Assembly: GCA_009746045.1 (NCBI GenBank)
Contig: RPFO01000003.1
Location: 1,419,969-1,483,968 of the forward strand
Length of the DNA stretch: 64,000 bases
From: Mesostigma viride
Lineage: Eukaryota > Streptophyta > Mesostigmatophyceae > Mesostigmatales > Mesostigmataceae
Reading direction: 5' to 3'
Shown here: positions 51,107-64,000 of the stretch, one piece after another
Layout: the number at the start of each line of letters is the position of its first letter
Position numbering within the stretch: the first letter of the stretch is position 1
Program-made: the position numbers and the translations under genes
The notes under the pieces: generated by a model
The model's database searches: none
Seen by the model: the letters and a program-made list of their open reading frames with translations, nothing else
What the model was told of the DNA's origin: nothing

Positions 51107-51285
51107 ACTCACACGAATGTGTGTATGTGAAATGAGGTCCTACCAACCCCTCACACCACCACCTACCTCCCAACTCCATTTCCCTGATGCCTCAATCTTC
51201 CCATCGTCCAAACCCCACCACCAACCCTTAACCCCCACCACCCAACCCTTACCACCCAACCCCAACCGTCCATCCCCCCGTTCAG

Positions 51286-54200
51286 CGTAATGAGCGGCTG
51301 CGGGCTCTTCCCCCCGTGAAGCGCGCCGAGGCGGTCGCGCGACGTGCCATGGGTGAAGTCATCAACGGTGGTGGCGACGTCATCACCCCGATCCCGGATG
51401 GGTACAGCGCCGCAGGTACATCTGTGGGATAACAGGGGTAGCAACGATGTACTGGTGACGGAAGACGGGTGCACCGCCTGAAGCATGTTCTGTGGGATAG
51501 TTTAGTGATGTCGGTAAACGTAGTATGTGGAAGAATGCAATAATTTTGGGGACATTTCAATAGTTTGTTGAATAATATTGTTGGTATTTCAATGGTGATG
51601 TGGATTGAGTGATGCGGCGTGACCATGAGACACGTAGTTTAACTTGATTTGAATTTGTATAATTGAATTTTAATGTGATGTAGGCGGCGCTGCCTGTGCG
51701 CGAGGCTGGATGTGTGAGCTAGGCCTTGGTTTCTGGACGTGGCAGCAACATCCCACTTTCAATCGCGGTTGTCTTAACATCGCTTCTTTTTATTGAGATG
51801 GAAGGATAGCCGCGATAGCTCGGATACAGAGCAACATTTTCCTAATCCACCCCCCTTAACCCATAGAGATAGTCATGGTCGGCGGCGCCATTGCAAGCTC
51901 TGCTCTCAGCCAATCTCTGGTTTGTGCATGCGGGTGTCAGCCTCAAGGATGTGAGTCAATTTGCCTCAAGCTGCGATGGCATCTGCCGAGGTAGGCCTGG
52001 CATTGTGGTCAAAGTCTTGTGTTACTAGTTTGGGGCTAGCGAGGGTGCAATCAGGTGACGTGAGCGGTCAAATGCTTACGCCATTGCCATTTGTGGCAGT
52101 TGGGTCATCAAGTGTTTGCCCATGTAGCCATCTAAAATATTTTATCATGTAGCTGTGGAAATGAGCATCGGGATATATCTGTCTGGTGCGACATCCAGGT
52201 GCCCCCTTTATCCCACCACACCCCCATGGCGCAGCTTCCTTCTTTTTGCCCGTATGAAAGGCAGATCTTCTATATAAACATCATGCAGTCTTCACAAATG
52301 ATAGCGACTGCGAACCCTGAGAGTGGACCTTAACTATGACCCTGACCCCGAAACTGGCTTTGGACCCTGATCATCAGCCTGACATAAGTGACATTGCAAC
52401 CTGACAATTTGGGCCACACCATGCTGCATGCCCAACTGCTTGCAAACCACGCCTTTCGGCCACTCGCATCCGTAACCAGTTGAGGCGGATCTCGTGCGCC
52501 AGGTCGGTCTCGCACTGACCAATGGGGACCTGTCGGCGATCCCTAGTGACGGCGAGCAGAGTGTTCCGTTTGGATCAGGCAGCAGCCCCTGCAGCGGCTG
52601 GCCAGGTGTCTCGTGCACCTTCATCAACGACAAACTCTTTGTTTACGGCCTGTGAGTCACCTCCCTGGTCTCCCTGGCTGTGAGTTGTTTTCCTGCCGGT
52701 GTCCTCGGCAGTGCTTGCTTGCTAGATGGCCATGACTGCACCGTTGTTTGGTGACGCGTGCACCGGAGTGCGTTGTGGCGTTGTCACCCACGCATGCCCA
52801 CACATAGGCGTGCTCGCTGAGCCCACGGCCTCGCAGAGGGGATTTGATTGTGAAAATGTTGGCCTCCTTCCCTGCTGAGCTCCCTCTGTCACACAGCACG
52901 TATACTCGCACACACACAAGCGCGCTCCCCCCCCCCCCCCTCCCCCCCAACCGCCGTATCTGGGCCCTTTTCTCTCTGTCTCCGCTTCCCTCCTTTTCTC
53001 CTCCTCGGTCTGTCTCTTTCCCCTTAATCGCTGTCTCTTTCCTCCCTGTCATGCGTGTCTTTTCCGTGTTATCAAGAAAGTGTGCCTCACGTGGCTTACA
53101 CCATAGGGCTAAGTTTGATCCGGCCGATATGAGCCAGTTGTTTTGTTTGATTCCGATTCACTAGAAACGGTTCAGACCCAGTCACCCAGCTTTGTTGTAT
53201 GACCGGCTTGTCTGCACACATGGGCGGCAACGTAGCTGCAGGAACTGTTGTCACAAAAGTATACGTGCCTTCTCTCTCTTCCCTTTGCTAGCCCTTGTCC
53301 TTTGGCCATCAATTTGTCCTGTGTCCTTTGGCTGATAATTCCATTCTATAACTTTCTATCCTCTTGCGGGCCAGTGATGAACTAATACGTCCTTGCCTCG
53401 GTTTGAAACTTATGCGTTCTCGGGAACCTGCCAAACGGGACATGCGGTCGTGGCCCTCTTCTGTGCTGGCGCTCTCCCAGGTCGTTCACCACTCTGAGGA
53501 ACGGCACCCTGGCTGGCACCCTGTCGTCTTCTCTGAGCAGTCTGGCATTCCTGACGCAACTGTGAGTGCTTGCTACCTGCAAGTGGTTTGGTCTGGTATT
53601 TGTATTGTGCATGTCCTTCCCATGTCGCGCACCGAACTGATTCCATCATGACAATGCAGTCCATGGTGTTTATACAGATCCCCATGCCAGAGCGTGCTGG
53701 GTCACCCATCGTTTCGTGCAGGTCAGCGTCCTTGTGCTAATTTCCTATATGGGTCATGGGGGCTGTGAGCATATTACTTGAGTTGTCCCCAGCTGCCTAC
53801 TGCAACCCTGCCCTGAGCCTTAGTGTCGTGGAAGGCACTCTCGGCTAGCCCGCCATTCGACACAACCAGTGCTGGTAATATGCACTGCTGGTTTCTCCAG
53901 TGGAGCTCTCTACTGGGACGTTTGCCATGAGTTTTTCATTCAGGGTTATGTCTGCTGTAGCCTTTTGTTTGAGAACAGGTGTCTGGGAATCGTTCCTTGT
54001 GTCTAATCGTCTCGGGTGTTTCACCAATTCGTGCATGGGGGGCCGAGAGGTGGTCTCACATGCCGCGTTCAAAGCGAGCCAAACGAGACAGTGAATGGTC
54101 CGCACAAGGATCACGATTATTGGCCAGGCATGCAAGAGGGCAGGAGTGGAGCGCTATCCCGCCTCTTTGCTTGCAACGGGCTAAGTTTGGCTTTCTAGGG

Positions 54201-57200
54201 ATATCAAGTAGTTTAGGCAGGCCATATGTCCGATTCAGGCACTTCAACTTTAGGTAGGGTACTGGCTAGGTTGCGTTTTATCTAGAAACCTCCAGAAGTC
54301 TCTTACCTCCAGTACTAAATCAGTCCTAAGTCGGCTCTTGGGCAGTCATGTTACATCCTGTGTGTGTGACATACCTTTTTTGTCACTGGTCATGTCACGG
54401 GTCCTGTCCATGCATAAATATCTGGTTGCCTTTTGAAGAGTATCAGTTGGCCAGTGAGCTTGAATCCCGCCAATTGCAACCTTTTTATCACAAAATCTTC
54501 TGTTCAAAACAGGAATCAAGGCATGTCACCAGTTGCCTGTCCTATATGCAGCCATGTCAACAGACTATCTGATGGAGCCTTCCATCCGTCGCCACCACTT
54601 TGTTTCGGCTGCTTCTCGGAAATGGACCGGGTGGGGACTAAGTCTATTCCTCTTATGGTATCGTTACTTGCCGCCCGCTCCCTCAGGGAAGTCCGAGATA
54701 TCGGCATCACTGGGACCCTGCCGGCCCTGTCTACAAAGCTCCGTTACATGTAAGTCAATGGTCTGAGCTGGGTTTGTCGCTAGTACTACTATGTTAACAG
54801 TATTATATACTACTACACTTGAATTGTACTAGTAGCGGGTTTGTCACTAGTACTACCATGTTAACAGTATTATATACTACTACACTGGAATTGTACTAGT
54901 ATCACAGTAGTGTTTGTATCTTGCTGAAGTGCCGCATTCATCCCCTAAGCCCTTCGGCGCGTCAGCCCTCCCGTCAGCCATCTGCTGTCAGCCCTTCTCC
55001 TTTCCTCCCCACAGACTTCCTCCTCCAATTACATGCATGAATGTAACCGTCGCAGTTGCTCCTTGATACAAGCACCTATGCTTGTGCTTCTGACAATCAA
55101 ATGCCTCAGGGTGCTGGGAGGCTTATCATGCACTGCCTTGTTTGCTTGCGTGGTACGTTGCAGCACAAAGCGGGGGGGGGGGGGGGGGGGGGGGCGCGGG
55201 GTATGCAATTGCCCCGTACGCTAGCTATGCTTTTCGTTACACTTAAATTGTTGAATGTCATCTTTGTTTACCGTACTATGTAATGCACAAGATTTTTCAC
55301 GAGTGTTATTTAGCTTCATTAGTTTCTGTTTTGTAAGGAGATTACCAACTAGAGCATACGCTCGCGCCGGCTCCGCTTATTCTCATTTCTAGCCCATGGC
55401 CCTTGCATGTGCACCTCTTGGGTCTCTTGTTTGGGAGTGGAGAGTAATATGTCAAGGGGCACAGTGTTGCGTCTAGCAGCATTAATATGAGTTATTGCCG
55501 ATTCGGGAGCGATGTCCTCCTCTTTGAAAGCTGAAGTGCTGGCTTTGGGGGGGGGGGGGTAATCGCCTTCCTTGTAAACCTGGCCTGGTTCCCAAACTGT
55601 TCGCGACCTGGTCAGGTGGCGCTTGCTGCTCGGTGTGTGTGCGCGCGCGAGTGCCCACCCAGAAAGTGTATCGCTGCTCGCTATTACTCACTGCCTATTA
55701 TTACTTGATGATCAAAGTCCGGCGCATTGCGGAAGACAACCTCTCTTCTAGTTTCCGCAACCGTTGACAATCATCGTATTGTGCACCGCCCTTTGTTGGT
55801 CGTTGACCCGCCACGTCATTGGATGTCTCTGTGGAACGCAACCGCGGCTGCGGAACGCGACCATCACAGCGGCCTGCAAAACAACCAGATCTCGGGAACA
55901 ATCCCTACCGGCTTCCGGCCCGGCAGGGGCAGCGCCACGGACATGTAAGCTCGTAAGCATTGATGATCATACATGCTTTCCCTTGTGCGGCGCATACATG
56001 CTTTCCGGAAGGGAATCGCTTTTCCAAATGGAAATTGTTTCCTTTTGGTCCGGTCTGGTTTCCTTCGCCTAGAAGGTGTATGATCTTCCAAAGGGAACTT
56101 TTGCTACTTTTCTTCATGCGATGCCGCTTGCCGTAGAATCGTCCCCGAGCAGGTGCCGATTGCCCGTGTGTAGTGGCGGGTTTGTTTCTCCCGGTCTTGC
56201 TTTCTTTTGCTTTCCATGCGGCAGTGGCAAGCGCCTTCGCCCTCCTTCATTTTCCGACTGCCCTCTCGACAGACCGCGCGCATCATGCATGCTTGTGGGA
56301 GAACTCGGCGCACACAGAGGCACTTGTAATTCCTTTTACTTATGCGCACTGGCATGTTTCTCTTACATAATCTATGTGCATACAAGGTGACGGAGGGGGA
56401 ATGGGGGAGGGGGGGCGGCAGGAGGGGGAGGCAGGGAAACTAAGATTGAGTCCAAAGGACTAGATCGGAATGAGAGGAAGTGGGTGCAGATGGTGCTTTC
56501 TGCTTGCCACTTCAGGAGATGATGCTGGCAGACCTTGTAGTTGGAATGCCTGTGGAGGCTGCCCGCTTGCGTGCGCTTATGGCCCGCATGCGTTTTGCTT
56601 GCTGCCCATGGGCTTGCACTTGCTGACCGTTTGCTTATTCTTGGGAAATATGCTCCTACCTGCGGCCCGCTTGCTTGCGACTACCTGCAGCTACCTGAAC
56701 CACAACAAACTGTCTGGGACCATCCCTGCGGACCTGTTCGTGACCAATGCGAACGCCCGGATGTAAGTTGTTGTATCCGCCACCTCTCATCAATGACGTC
56801 GGTAGAATTGTGGTGTCCGTACTCACGTTGTTAACGGCGCCTGTCCAGTAGCTGACGGGGGTTGTACTCTATCTGGTTGAAATGCTTGGGGCGGAATCCC
56901 TGGATTGAGTTATATTGTGCTGTCATCCCGACGCGATTGGAATTTCTGTCAACCCTTTTGTCAGTCAACTGTGTCCCCATGGCGTCCCGTTTGCTAGCAT
57001 TACTGCACGTTGGCTCGTGTCTTTTGATGGGCTTGGCTCGATTCCTTGGCATATCTGCTGCAGGATTAGGTACAATTTGCTGGACTGGCAGGCACGACTA
57101 GGCTTTGTGAGGGCAAACACAAAGGGCTAGGATGCCCTGGTCCTCAAAGGGGTTCTTGGCCAGGGGGGATCAACCCAACCTCTTTTCTTCCCTGAAGGCG

Positions 57201-60200
57201 TCTGGTTCTGGCGCCTCCATGGATTCTCTTGGACCATCCTTCCCGCTGGCTTTCCGACCTGCCAATTATTTGTGACCATAGATATGATACTCTCGTCAAT
57301 ATTATATCCTGATCGACATGTTCTCATCGGATATTGAATTCTTGTGGCACTCGTGCACTCCTCTGTATTTTGGCTGTGTGCATCCGAGCATGCTCTGGCA
57401 TGCCGCAGTATGCGCGGCATATGTCCCTGTTCTCATAAGCCATGGAGCTTGTTTTCCTTTTCTCATGAGCCATGGATCATCCTGAGTGTGCCATATGCCA
57501 GTAGTAATCCAACCAAACTTGCCTCACAAAGTGTCAACGGTGGCCTCTCATGAGTACGTTTTCCTGTATGAATGCTTGCCCTGCGCGCAGCAACCTGTCC
57601 CAGAACAACCTGGTGGGCACGTTACCGACCTCGATTACGGCAATCCACGGCCTGGAAGACAATGCGTACTTGTGAGTAGGTACTGGCAACTGGCACGTTC
57701 AAGCGGGTACCAGATGGTCACCTCTCTTCTGCTTCCTTGTTTTTTATCGCCAACCCTTGCCGGCTCTTCCTCTCGTGGCCCCTCTGCTCGCCCCTGCCCT
57801 TGCCTGCCTGCCTGCCTGCCTTCCTGGTCGCGTGTGAATCACCCCAACGGTGGCCGCAAAAGACATGCTGTGCCTGACTGCCTGTGCTGCCTTGCCTGTG
57901 CTGCCTTGCCCGTGCTACCTGGCCTGTGCTGCCTTGCCCGTGATGGCACGCTGGGTACCTGTGCTCATTCCAGTCATGAAAGGCCTCTTGAGCTCTACTT
58001 GGTTGATAATTAGTAAACTCTGACGAGGCAAATTCAAAAGAAAGCGTATCTTTTGGCTCTCTGGCGCTCAATCGCAGCATGCTTGCCCCCGTGTATTAGT
58101 TGTGCACATGTGGGATCTCTGGCCGCCATCGCTCCATTCCCTCACGTAACATGTAGAGCACAGCGATCACCCTCACAAGCATCCATTGTCAGTGGTTAAA
58201 AAAGTGGTTTGGTCTTTTGTATGCCGCTTAGCTTACCACATGCTCTTTTACTTGCCATGGTCACCGTTTGCCAATCAAGGCTCAAAGCTATACTTTGTTC
58301 CTAGGATGGATGGCTGGGCGACTCTTTGGCCTGACTTGCTGCTTTGCCTCGCTTGTGGACCCGTGGCCTGCTATGCTGCCACCTCCAGGGACATCTCCTC
58401 CAACTCCATCAGCGGCTACCTCCCAACCACCTGGTTGCAGCTCGGCAGCCCAACTGGGTCCGGCTGGACCTTGTAAGTTGTTTGGGTTAGACAGTGAGCA
58501 ACAAGGTTGGCCCGTGTCCAAAGTCAATTGTGCTACTAATACTAATAGAAATTTCTGAGCATGTCAGTGTGTACATGTACTAGTGCAGTGTTCGTCTACG
58601 GCTCTGGTATTTATTCAACAGGGAGAGACCGCGTGTGGGAGAGGATGACCGTATGGCATGGCTGCTTGTTTGTAATCCTGCAAGTCAGACCCAGACCCGG
58701 TTCAATACGACGGATGGCCAGAGTCTACTTACAGCTAACTGATTTTGTTACCATGATGCTGTCTACGGTTGAATACCTGTTCGCAACTCCCCGTGCCCGC
58801 AATCCCTACCCATTTCCCCTCCTCGTCACGTCCTGAAGGGACCTGAGCAACAACTACATCAGCGGCCTGCTGCCATCCAAGCTGCTGAATAACACATACT
58901 ACTCCAACATGTGAGTGGTGGTTGGACTAAAATATGCTGGTGGTTGTTGGACTCCTCCAATACGTGATTGGTTGTTGGATTACTCCAGTATGTCAGTGCT
59001 TATGTATGTGCCTTCGTTTGGCGCACTATTAGTAAAGCTATGTTGTCCCCCAAAGGTGGCCAGCTTATCTCAGTGTTATCACACCCCGTCAAATGCATGG
59101 CGGACTTCAGTAGGCTGCCTGATATGTGCATTCCAATGCCTGCACATGCCAGGCATAGGCTTGTGCCTGGAGGAAACTGATGTGGCAGCAAAGGAGTGTC
59201 ATGAAACCGGAAGATGATGGCGTCCAAAGAAAGCCCACTTGCCTACAGCCCGCATGCCACGATGTGTTTGCAATAATCATCATCTTGATTTGTGTGGTAA
59301 TCTGTAAGGTCGTGATTATTTTCCTTCTGTCAATGTCACTGTGAGCAACTCCCCGCCATCTCAACTCTCTCATGCAATCCCCCCCCCCCCCCCGCCCCCT
59401 CCGCCACTGCCCCTCGCAGTATTCTGAAGAACAACCTGCTCAGCGGCGCCCTCCCCCAGCCGGCGTTTGTGGATGGGCAGACGAGCGTCTTCCTGACAAC
59501 CCTGTGAGTCATGCTGCACAACTCACAGGGTAGCAACCTTGCCCAGGCAGTCGGTTGAATGCTACCATCCACACTACATGGTTGCTACAGCACCTATAGC
59601 TCAGTAGCGTTGTGTAGCACTAGCAATTGTGTCCATGGTAGTCTGCGCTACATGCACACAATATGGTTTTGTGCATCTCTTTAACAACGTAGCATTAGCT
59701 TCGATCCCAAATAACCCAGAAGATCCAGGATCGTTTGAGTTTTTTGTACACTGTATGAAGTGGATATGTATTTCATAACATCTTGTTGCCTCTCTTACTG
59801 CCGGAACTCATCACCCTAAAAAACGCATCCTACCATCTCAAGGTAAACGTACTGTTTCAGCATAAATGTAATGCTACTCTCTCGGCAACATTATGGGCAA
59901 ACGCACTGTCTCGGCATAAACGTAATGCTATCCCCTCAGCTACATTATGGGCAAACTTGTGTCTCAGCCCGCCTGTGGTTCGTGAGCACAACATTGTTGC
60001 CTTTGCAATCATTGCGGGTGTAAATGTGGGCTGTCTGTGGCCGATCGTCACTTATCCAAGTAGGCTGCAATCGCTCTCGCAATTTGATTGCCTTGGAATA
60101 AACCTGCAAAAGTCTGGGCTGTCTTGCCTGCCTTTCCAGCAGCTCGGCACTATGGTAGCAGGTGTTTCTTCCCTTTCGCCGTCCCCCCCCCTTCAACCCC

Positions 60201-63200
60201 ACGTTTCTTGTTTAAGCTTGTGACATAGATCTGCCGGCGCATCGTTGCTTCTGAATGGAAGTTTCCTTCCCATTTTGCTGATGACCCCCCCCCCCCCCCC
60301 TTGTTTCCGCCTCTCCTCCCCCCTCCTGGTCCTTGCTGTGTGCTGACCTGCTTCTCCTCCCCTGGCTGTGTGCACCTTCCGCGTGTCTTCCGCGTGCCTT
60401 CCGCGTGTGTCCGCAACCAATGATATCACCCTGCAGGGACATCACGGACAACTCGATCTCGGGTTTCCTCCCCACCATGGTGGCCGCACGGACCCAAGTC
60501 CCCACGCTCACGTCGCTGTACGTGTTCGACTCGGTCATCATCAATCGCGGATGACTCAATTATCAATCATGAATGGATCAACTGACAGTCGTTTTTCCAG
60601 TTGCTAATTCGTTCATTTTCTCTCATGATGAAAGACGGATGCCTTCTTTGGGAGGCCAAGCATACTTTTCTGATTTTAAAATACGGTGCACTTGACCGTC
60701 CTCTGCCACATCTATATCGAAGCGTACTTAATATCAAAGGGGCTCGCAGTACTGTTAAGCCCGGCAGTACCGAGTTCACGGAAAGCAAATGGTAATTGTG
60801 AGACCCAGCAATACCTCGCCCTGGCAGCGCCTTAGTTGGCGAGTTGCGGCAATACCTAGTTTAGAGCGAGACCTGGAGCAAGGCACATGCTTTGGTTTTG
60901 GTGAGCTGCATGTCTGCACGTCCTTTTTTCCCGCTTGCTTTCTCATGCTTGCTTTCTCCCTGTTTCTTCATTCACCCTGCAAGGCCCCTTGCTGAGGTAA
61001 AAGGCTTCTGACATATCCGTGGCCTGATTTGTGTTGTGATGTTGGGGCTGATGGGTTGGGGCTGATGGGGGGGCTGATGGGGGGGGCTGATGGGGGGGGC
61101 TGATGGGGGGGCTGATGGGGGGGGCTGATGGGGGGGCTGATGGGGGGGCTGATGGGGGGGGCTGATGGGGGGGGCTGATGCGTGGGGCTGATAGGGGGGG
61201 CTGATGCGTGGGGCTGATGGGTGGGTTTGGTGCGGCCGATGGGTGCATTTACAGGCTGGCATCCAGCAACGCCATCTCGGGTTTCATCAACCAGCCATTC
61301 CTGCTGGGCAATCCGTCCTTGCAGAACCTGTGAGTGGAACCAGCGTGCGGCTATGGCTTTGCGGGGCAACCACTCTGTGATAGTGGTGGCTCTCAGACTA
61401 GTTTGTGGTCAGCCTATACGACGATTAATTCCAGAGTTGCGCCATTGTTCTTTTTTATGGGCAGCCTGTATTGAATTCAGACTTGCCTGTGTTAGAATTC
61501 ATGATGGTCCATGGCCAGCATGTCTATCCGGTGCGTGTCATCATTTTGTGCAGCAAGACTCGGTCACACAGGGGATGCTGGTACATCTAGCTTGATCGTG
61601 TTCCTGCGGTTCCTGTCGGGATGAAGGAGTTATGCTTGTATTGTTATACTTGTAGAGAGGGACTTGAGCTTGGGACTCTGGTTCATCGGGGTCACGACAT
61701 CTCTCCTTTTCTCTGCCGCGTTGTTAGGTCATCCATGAATTTTCGTTGGGGTATAAAAGATTTTTGAAGTGGGTGGCAGGCATCGTCTTAACTGAATTCA
61801 GTGGGCTTCTCTATCGTCCTTGCTTCCTGTTAAACATATCAGCACGTACCAAATGTGACAGGCCAATACGTGAGTTGAGTACTTCATATTCATAGAATTT
61901 TCAACGTGGTTGTTTCTTGGGTATGCATGGATGGTTGAAGGGTGCCTGTATTGTATGCTTGTGGCTCGCACGCAATTTTTTGTCTCACTGTAAGCGTCAC
62001 TTAATGGGATTGTGTCTACGTTTGTGTAGCATGATTTGTTTGAAGCATGACTTGCTTTTACGCGCACTGGTGTGTGTAGCACAGTGCCCCGTGCTACGCT
62101 GCGTAAGTGGCGGAAATATAAAGATGCTGTTTGTTGTCGATGGCAGGAATTGATTGATTGTCACTGACCGTTGAGGTCGCTGTTACTGATACATGGTTGC
62201 TCACCCAAGCGGTTCACTAGTAAGGCCGCTGTTGCTGATTCGGGTCCTTAACGGTCGAGCCATCTGAACTGTCAAGCCCTTTTTAGCTGATGCAAAGTGC
62301 TCTCTGTGTTCTGTGATCTCCGCTCCTCTTGTACCTCCGTGTGCGCCGTGGGCCGGCTTGGATCCACCTCGGTCGGCATCGGCCCACTTGACGCGCAGGA
62401 TGCTGGCCGACAACCGCTTGTCGGGCATCCTTCCTCCCATCACAGGGCTTCACCAACTGTGAGTGGCTAACGGCAGGCAGTGATCGGCTTTCCGTCATAC
62501 GTCTTACAATATATGCGGATTGTTAAGGATCGTTGCTATAGTAATTGTAACGTGCGATACTAGTATTTGCTTGCATAGTAATGTGTCCCTCACGCTGGTC
62601 TTGGGCTAGCGGCTGCAGAAGCCAGGCTTTGTATGTACAATCTGGGCATCGCCAAGAGTTTGTGGCCCCAGGAGACAGACATCCTTGCCCTCGGGAGTCA
62701 CCTGGGATATAGAAGTGAGGCCTGCCTGGGATACAGCACGAGGCTTTTCTTGTGGCATGGCATGGCAACGTGCTCCTAAAGCTGTCGGTTCACCCATATT
62801 CCATGGCCCATGTACCGCCTGTTTTTCAGGAAGTGGAAAGCGTGTGCAGGTTGCTTTGAATCGGTAGTCAAGTTGATGAGTACACATGAGAACTTTTTAA
62901 TCATACGGGCCTTCATGCTTCTCTTTACTTCTGTATTTCAAAACTCTGCCTCCTTTCTATATTGCTCTTATATCCTGAACGGGGCAATCCCATCCCTGTG
63001 CCACCAAGTTCATCAAGATGCTCGTTCGTATTCGATGGCTGATCTTTGCACGAGGACAGGGAAGCGTATGTCGGCACATAAGGAAGCACATAAGAAAGAT
63101 TCTTAGAGCAGAGGTTGGGTAGTGGAAGTCGGCGAGCGGCCGGTTGATGCTCTGGGCTAGACTTGCGATTGTTTGTCAGACTTGGCCAGTTCAACAAGTG

Positions 63201-63481
63201 AACAGCGGACAGTTATTAGGGAAAAAGGGGTGCGCCGCCAAGCTGATGGCTGTTTCAGTAGTGGCATTGCCCAAAGGGTTACGAATCTCCATAAACAAGC
63301 ATGTTCTCAAATGACCTATCATGTCTCCTGTTTGGTTTCCCGTTTTCTTTGATTTCTTTTGTGCTCTGCTTGGGGTCCTCTGCCTGCATCTGCGTTGATG
63401 CAGGGATATAACACGGAACAACATCTCCGGTTCTATTCCCCGCGATCTTGAAGGCACCTTCCCCTTTAACCTTAACTATTT
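51286..63481 (+). CDS. Second LRR protein, partial at both ends
   Basis: Exons: 51286-51415, 52480-52651 (LRR N-terminal cap), then LRR exons 53481-53561, 54687-54749, 55870-55944, 56691-56762, 57591-57671, 58389-58472, 58839-58910, 59420-59503, 60437-60517, 61255-61329, 62399-62458 and 63404-63481. All have GT-AG borders. Each LRR exon is phase 2 on both sides and 60 to 84 nt long, that is 20 to 28 residues (N-x-I-S-G-x-I-P type). The frame is open over all fourteen exons and continues past the window. The repeat type and orientation are those of the upstream metzincin gene, which suggests a paralogue, but the deciding C-terminal domains are not in view. Likely secreted or membrane-bound; ligand unknown. 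Confidence 0.85.
52480..52651 (+). CDS. LRR N-terminal cap exon
   Basis: It encodes EADLVRQVGLALTNGDLSAI followed by SSPCSGWPGVSCTF and KLFVYGL. This is the plant LRRNT pattern (helix with A-L, then p-C-x-W-x-G-V-x-C, then the first beta strand). The phase-1 acceptor fits the donor of exon 51286-51415, and the phase-2 donor fits the LRR exons. It marks the N-terminal side of the LRR domain. Confidence 0.85.
54769..54903 (+). repeat. Two 67-68 bp tandem units in intron
   Basis: Two almost identical copies containing tgttaacagtattatatact follow exon 54687-54749. Confidence 0.85.
55171..55195 (+). repeat. Poly-G run in intron
   Basis: More than 20 consecutive G in the intron 54750-55869. Shorter G or C runs occur at about 55549, 60287 and 59379. 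Confidence 0.85.
61047..61225 (+). repeat. GCTGATGGGGGG tandem repeat in intron
   Basis: About 13 units of gctgatgggggg with variable G number precede exon 61255-61329. Confidence 0.9.
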
Positions 63482-64000
63482 GTGAGTTGATCAAACCTGA
63501 AGGCATCACCTGCGGTCCTGTCAACGTGTTCACGTTTTATGTGGATGTTGATGTGCTAATGAGCATGAGCCTATGATTATCGTGACGAGCCTGCGCCCTG
63601 AGCGCAGCTTTGCCCAAACTCTCTTTATCGAGCGAGTTGTGCCTCGAATCGTGAAAACCAGTCTGGTGTCTAGGGAGCGCTGTAGAAATTGATGCGTTAT
63701 GTGATTGGCGTGCAAGGCTATAGCTTGACACGCATGTCTGTTCAACAGCGTCAAGAGACCACGAAATAGCGCGCTCTATAGCGGGCTCCATGGCCTAGTA
63801 TTGCACCTTCAAGTCATCTAGTCTCTGCCAGCACTAGGTTCCCTCGGCTTGCTTGCCAGCATTATCGCAAGCCACCCCCCTTTCTTGCTAAGCTTTCGGC
63901 CGGGCCCGGCGCAACCCAGGGCTGTCATCATCGCTCATCATCGGGTCGCCCGATGGGCTTGGCTTGAAGGAAAACTCATTGTCGCCTTGTGCATACTCTC
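63482..64000. other. Intron of the second LRR gene to window end
   Basis: It follows the gtgagt donor at 63482. I find no further LRR exon before the end of the window. Confidence 0.5.

Noticed and set aside
50439-51290. Long Ser/Leu and Arg/Glu frames
   Set aside because: They are translations of the CT dinucleotide tract.
62967-63005. LRR-like string ILNGAIPSL
   Set aside because: It lacks the N-x-L part of a repeat and has no acceptor and donor that keep phase 2.

Overview
The window is nuclear DNA of a eukaryote. Coding sequence sits in short, GC-rich exons with GT-AG introns, and about 20 kb of the middle is nested transposons. Plant-style leucine-rich repeats (LRRs) on 72-nt exons, a root-cap/DPHF C-terminal domain, a chromodomain Ty3/gypsy element and a Stowaway-like MITE point to the green lineage, probably a microalga. 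This is inference, not proof.

Layout. (1) 284-21680, + strand: the 3' part of one large gene. Twenty exons can be joined in one open frame of 1572 codons: LRRs, a HYR domain, a metzincin-like zinc metallopeptidase with HExxHxxGxxH and a Met-turn, an octapeptide-repeat segment, beta-sandwich modules, a second HYR domain and a root-cap/DPHF module ending at TAA 21680. Its introns hold minisatellites, a 2-kb element with terminal direct repeats and a mariner-type MITE. (2) 22488-43885: a nest of retroelements whose order of insertion can be read from target-site duplications. There are about 2-kb elements that carry only a LINE ORF1-like gene (families A and B), a LINE reverse transcriptase copy of the YADD type broken by later insertions, an R2-like LINE with a restriction-like endonuclease, a recent Ty3/gypsy element, and a TTAA-flanked piggyBac-like element inside its 5' LTR. 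(3) 44247-44730: a Stowaway-like MITE. (4) 45038-45610, - strand: a compact intronless gene for a secreted or ER thioredoxin-fold protein with a WCRF active site and a C-terminal KDEL, resembling ERp44. (5) 45982-51101: tandem repeats, a second short R2-like LINE insertion, a MITE and a long CT tract, with no convincing gene. (6) 51286 to beyond 63481, + strand: a second LRR gene, with an LRR N-terminal cap exon followed by twelve single-repeat phase-2 exons. It runs out of the window and may be a paralogue of the first gene.

The two LRR genes look like extracellular or cell-wall proteins. The transposons between them share a 3'-terminal hairpin, which suggests that the ORF1-only elements are mobilised by the YADD LINE machinery. 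All calls come from reading the sequence by eye; exon borders rest on splice consensus and frame continuity, not on transcripts.
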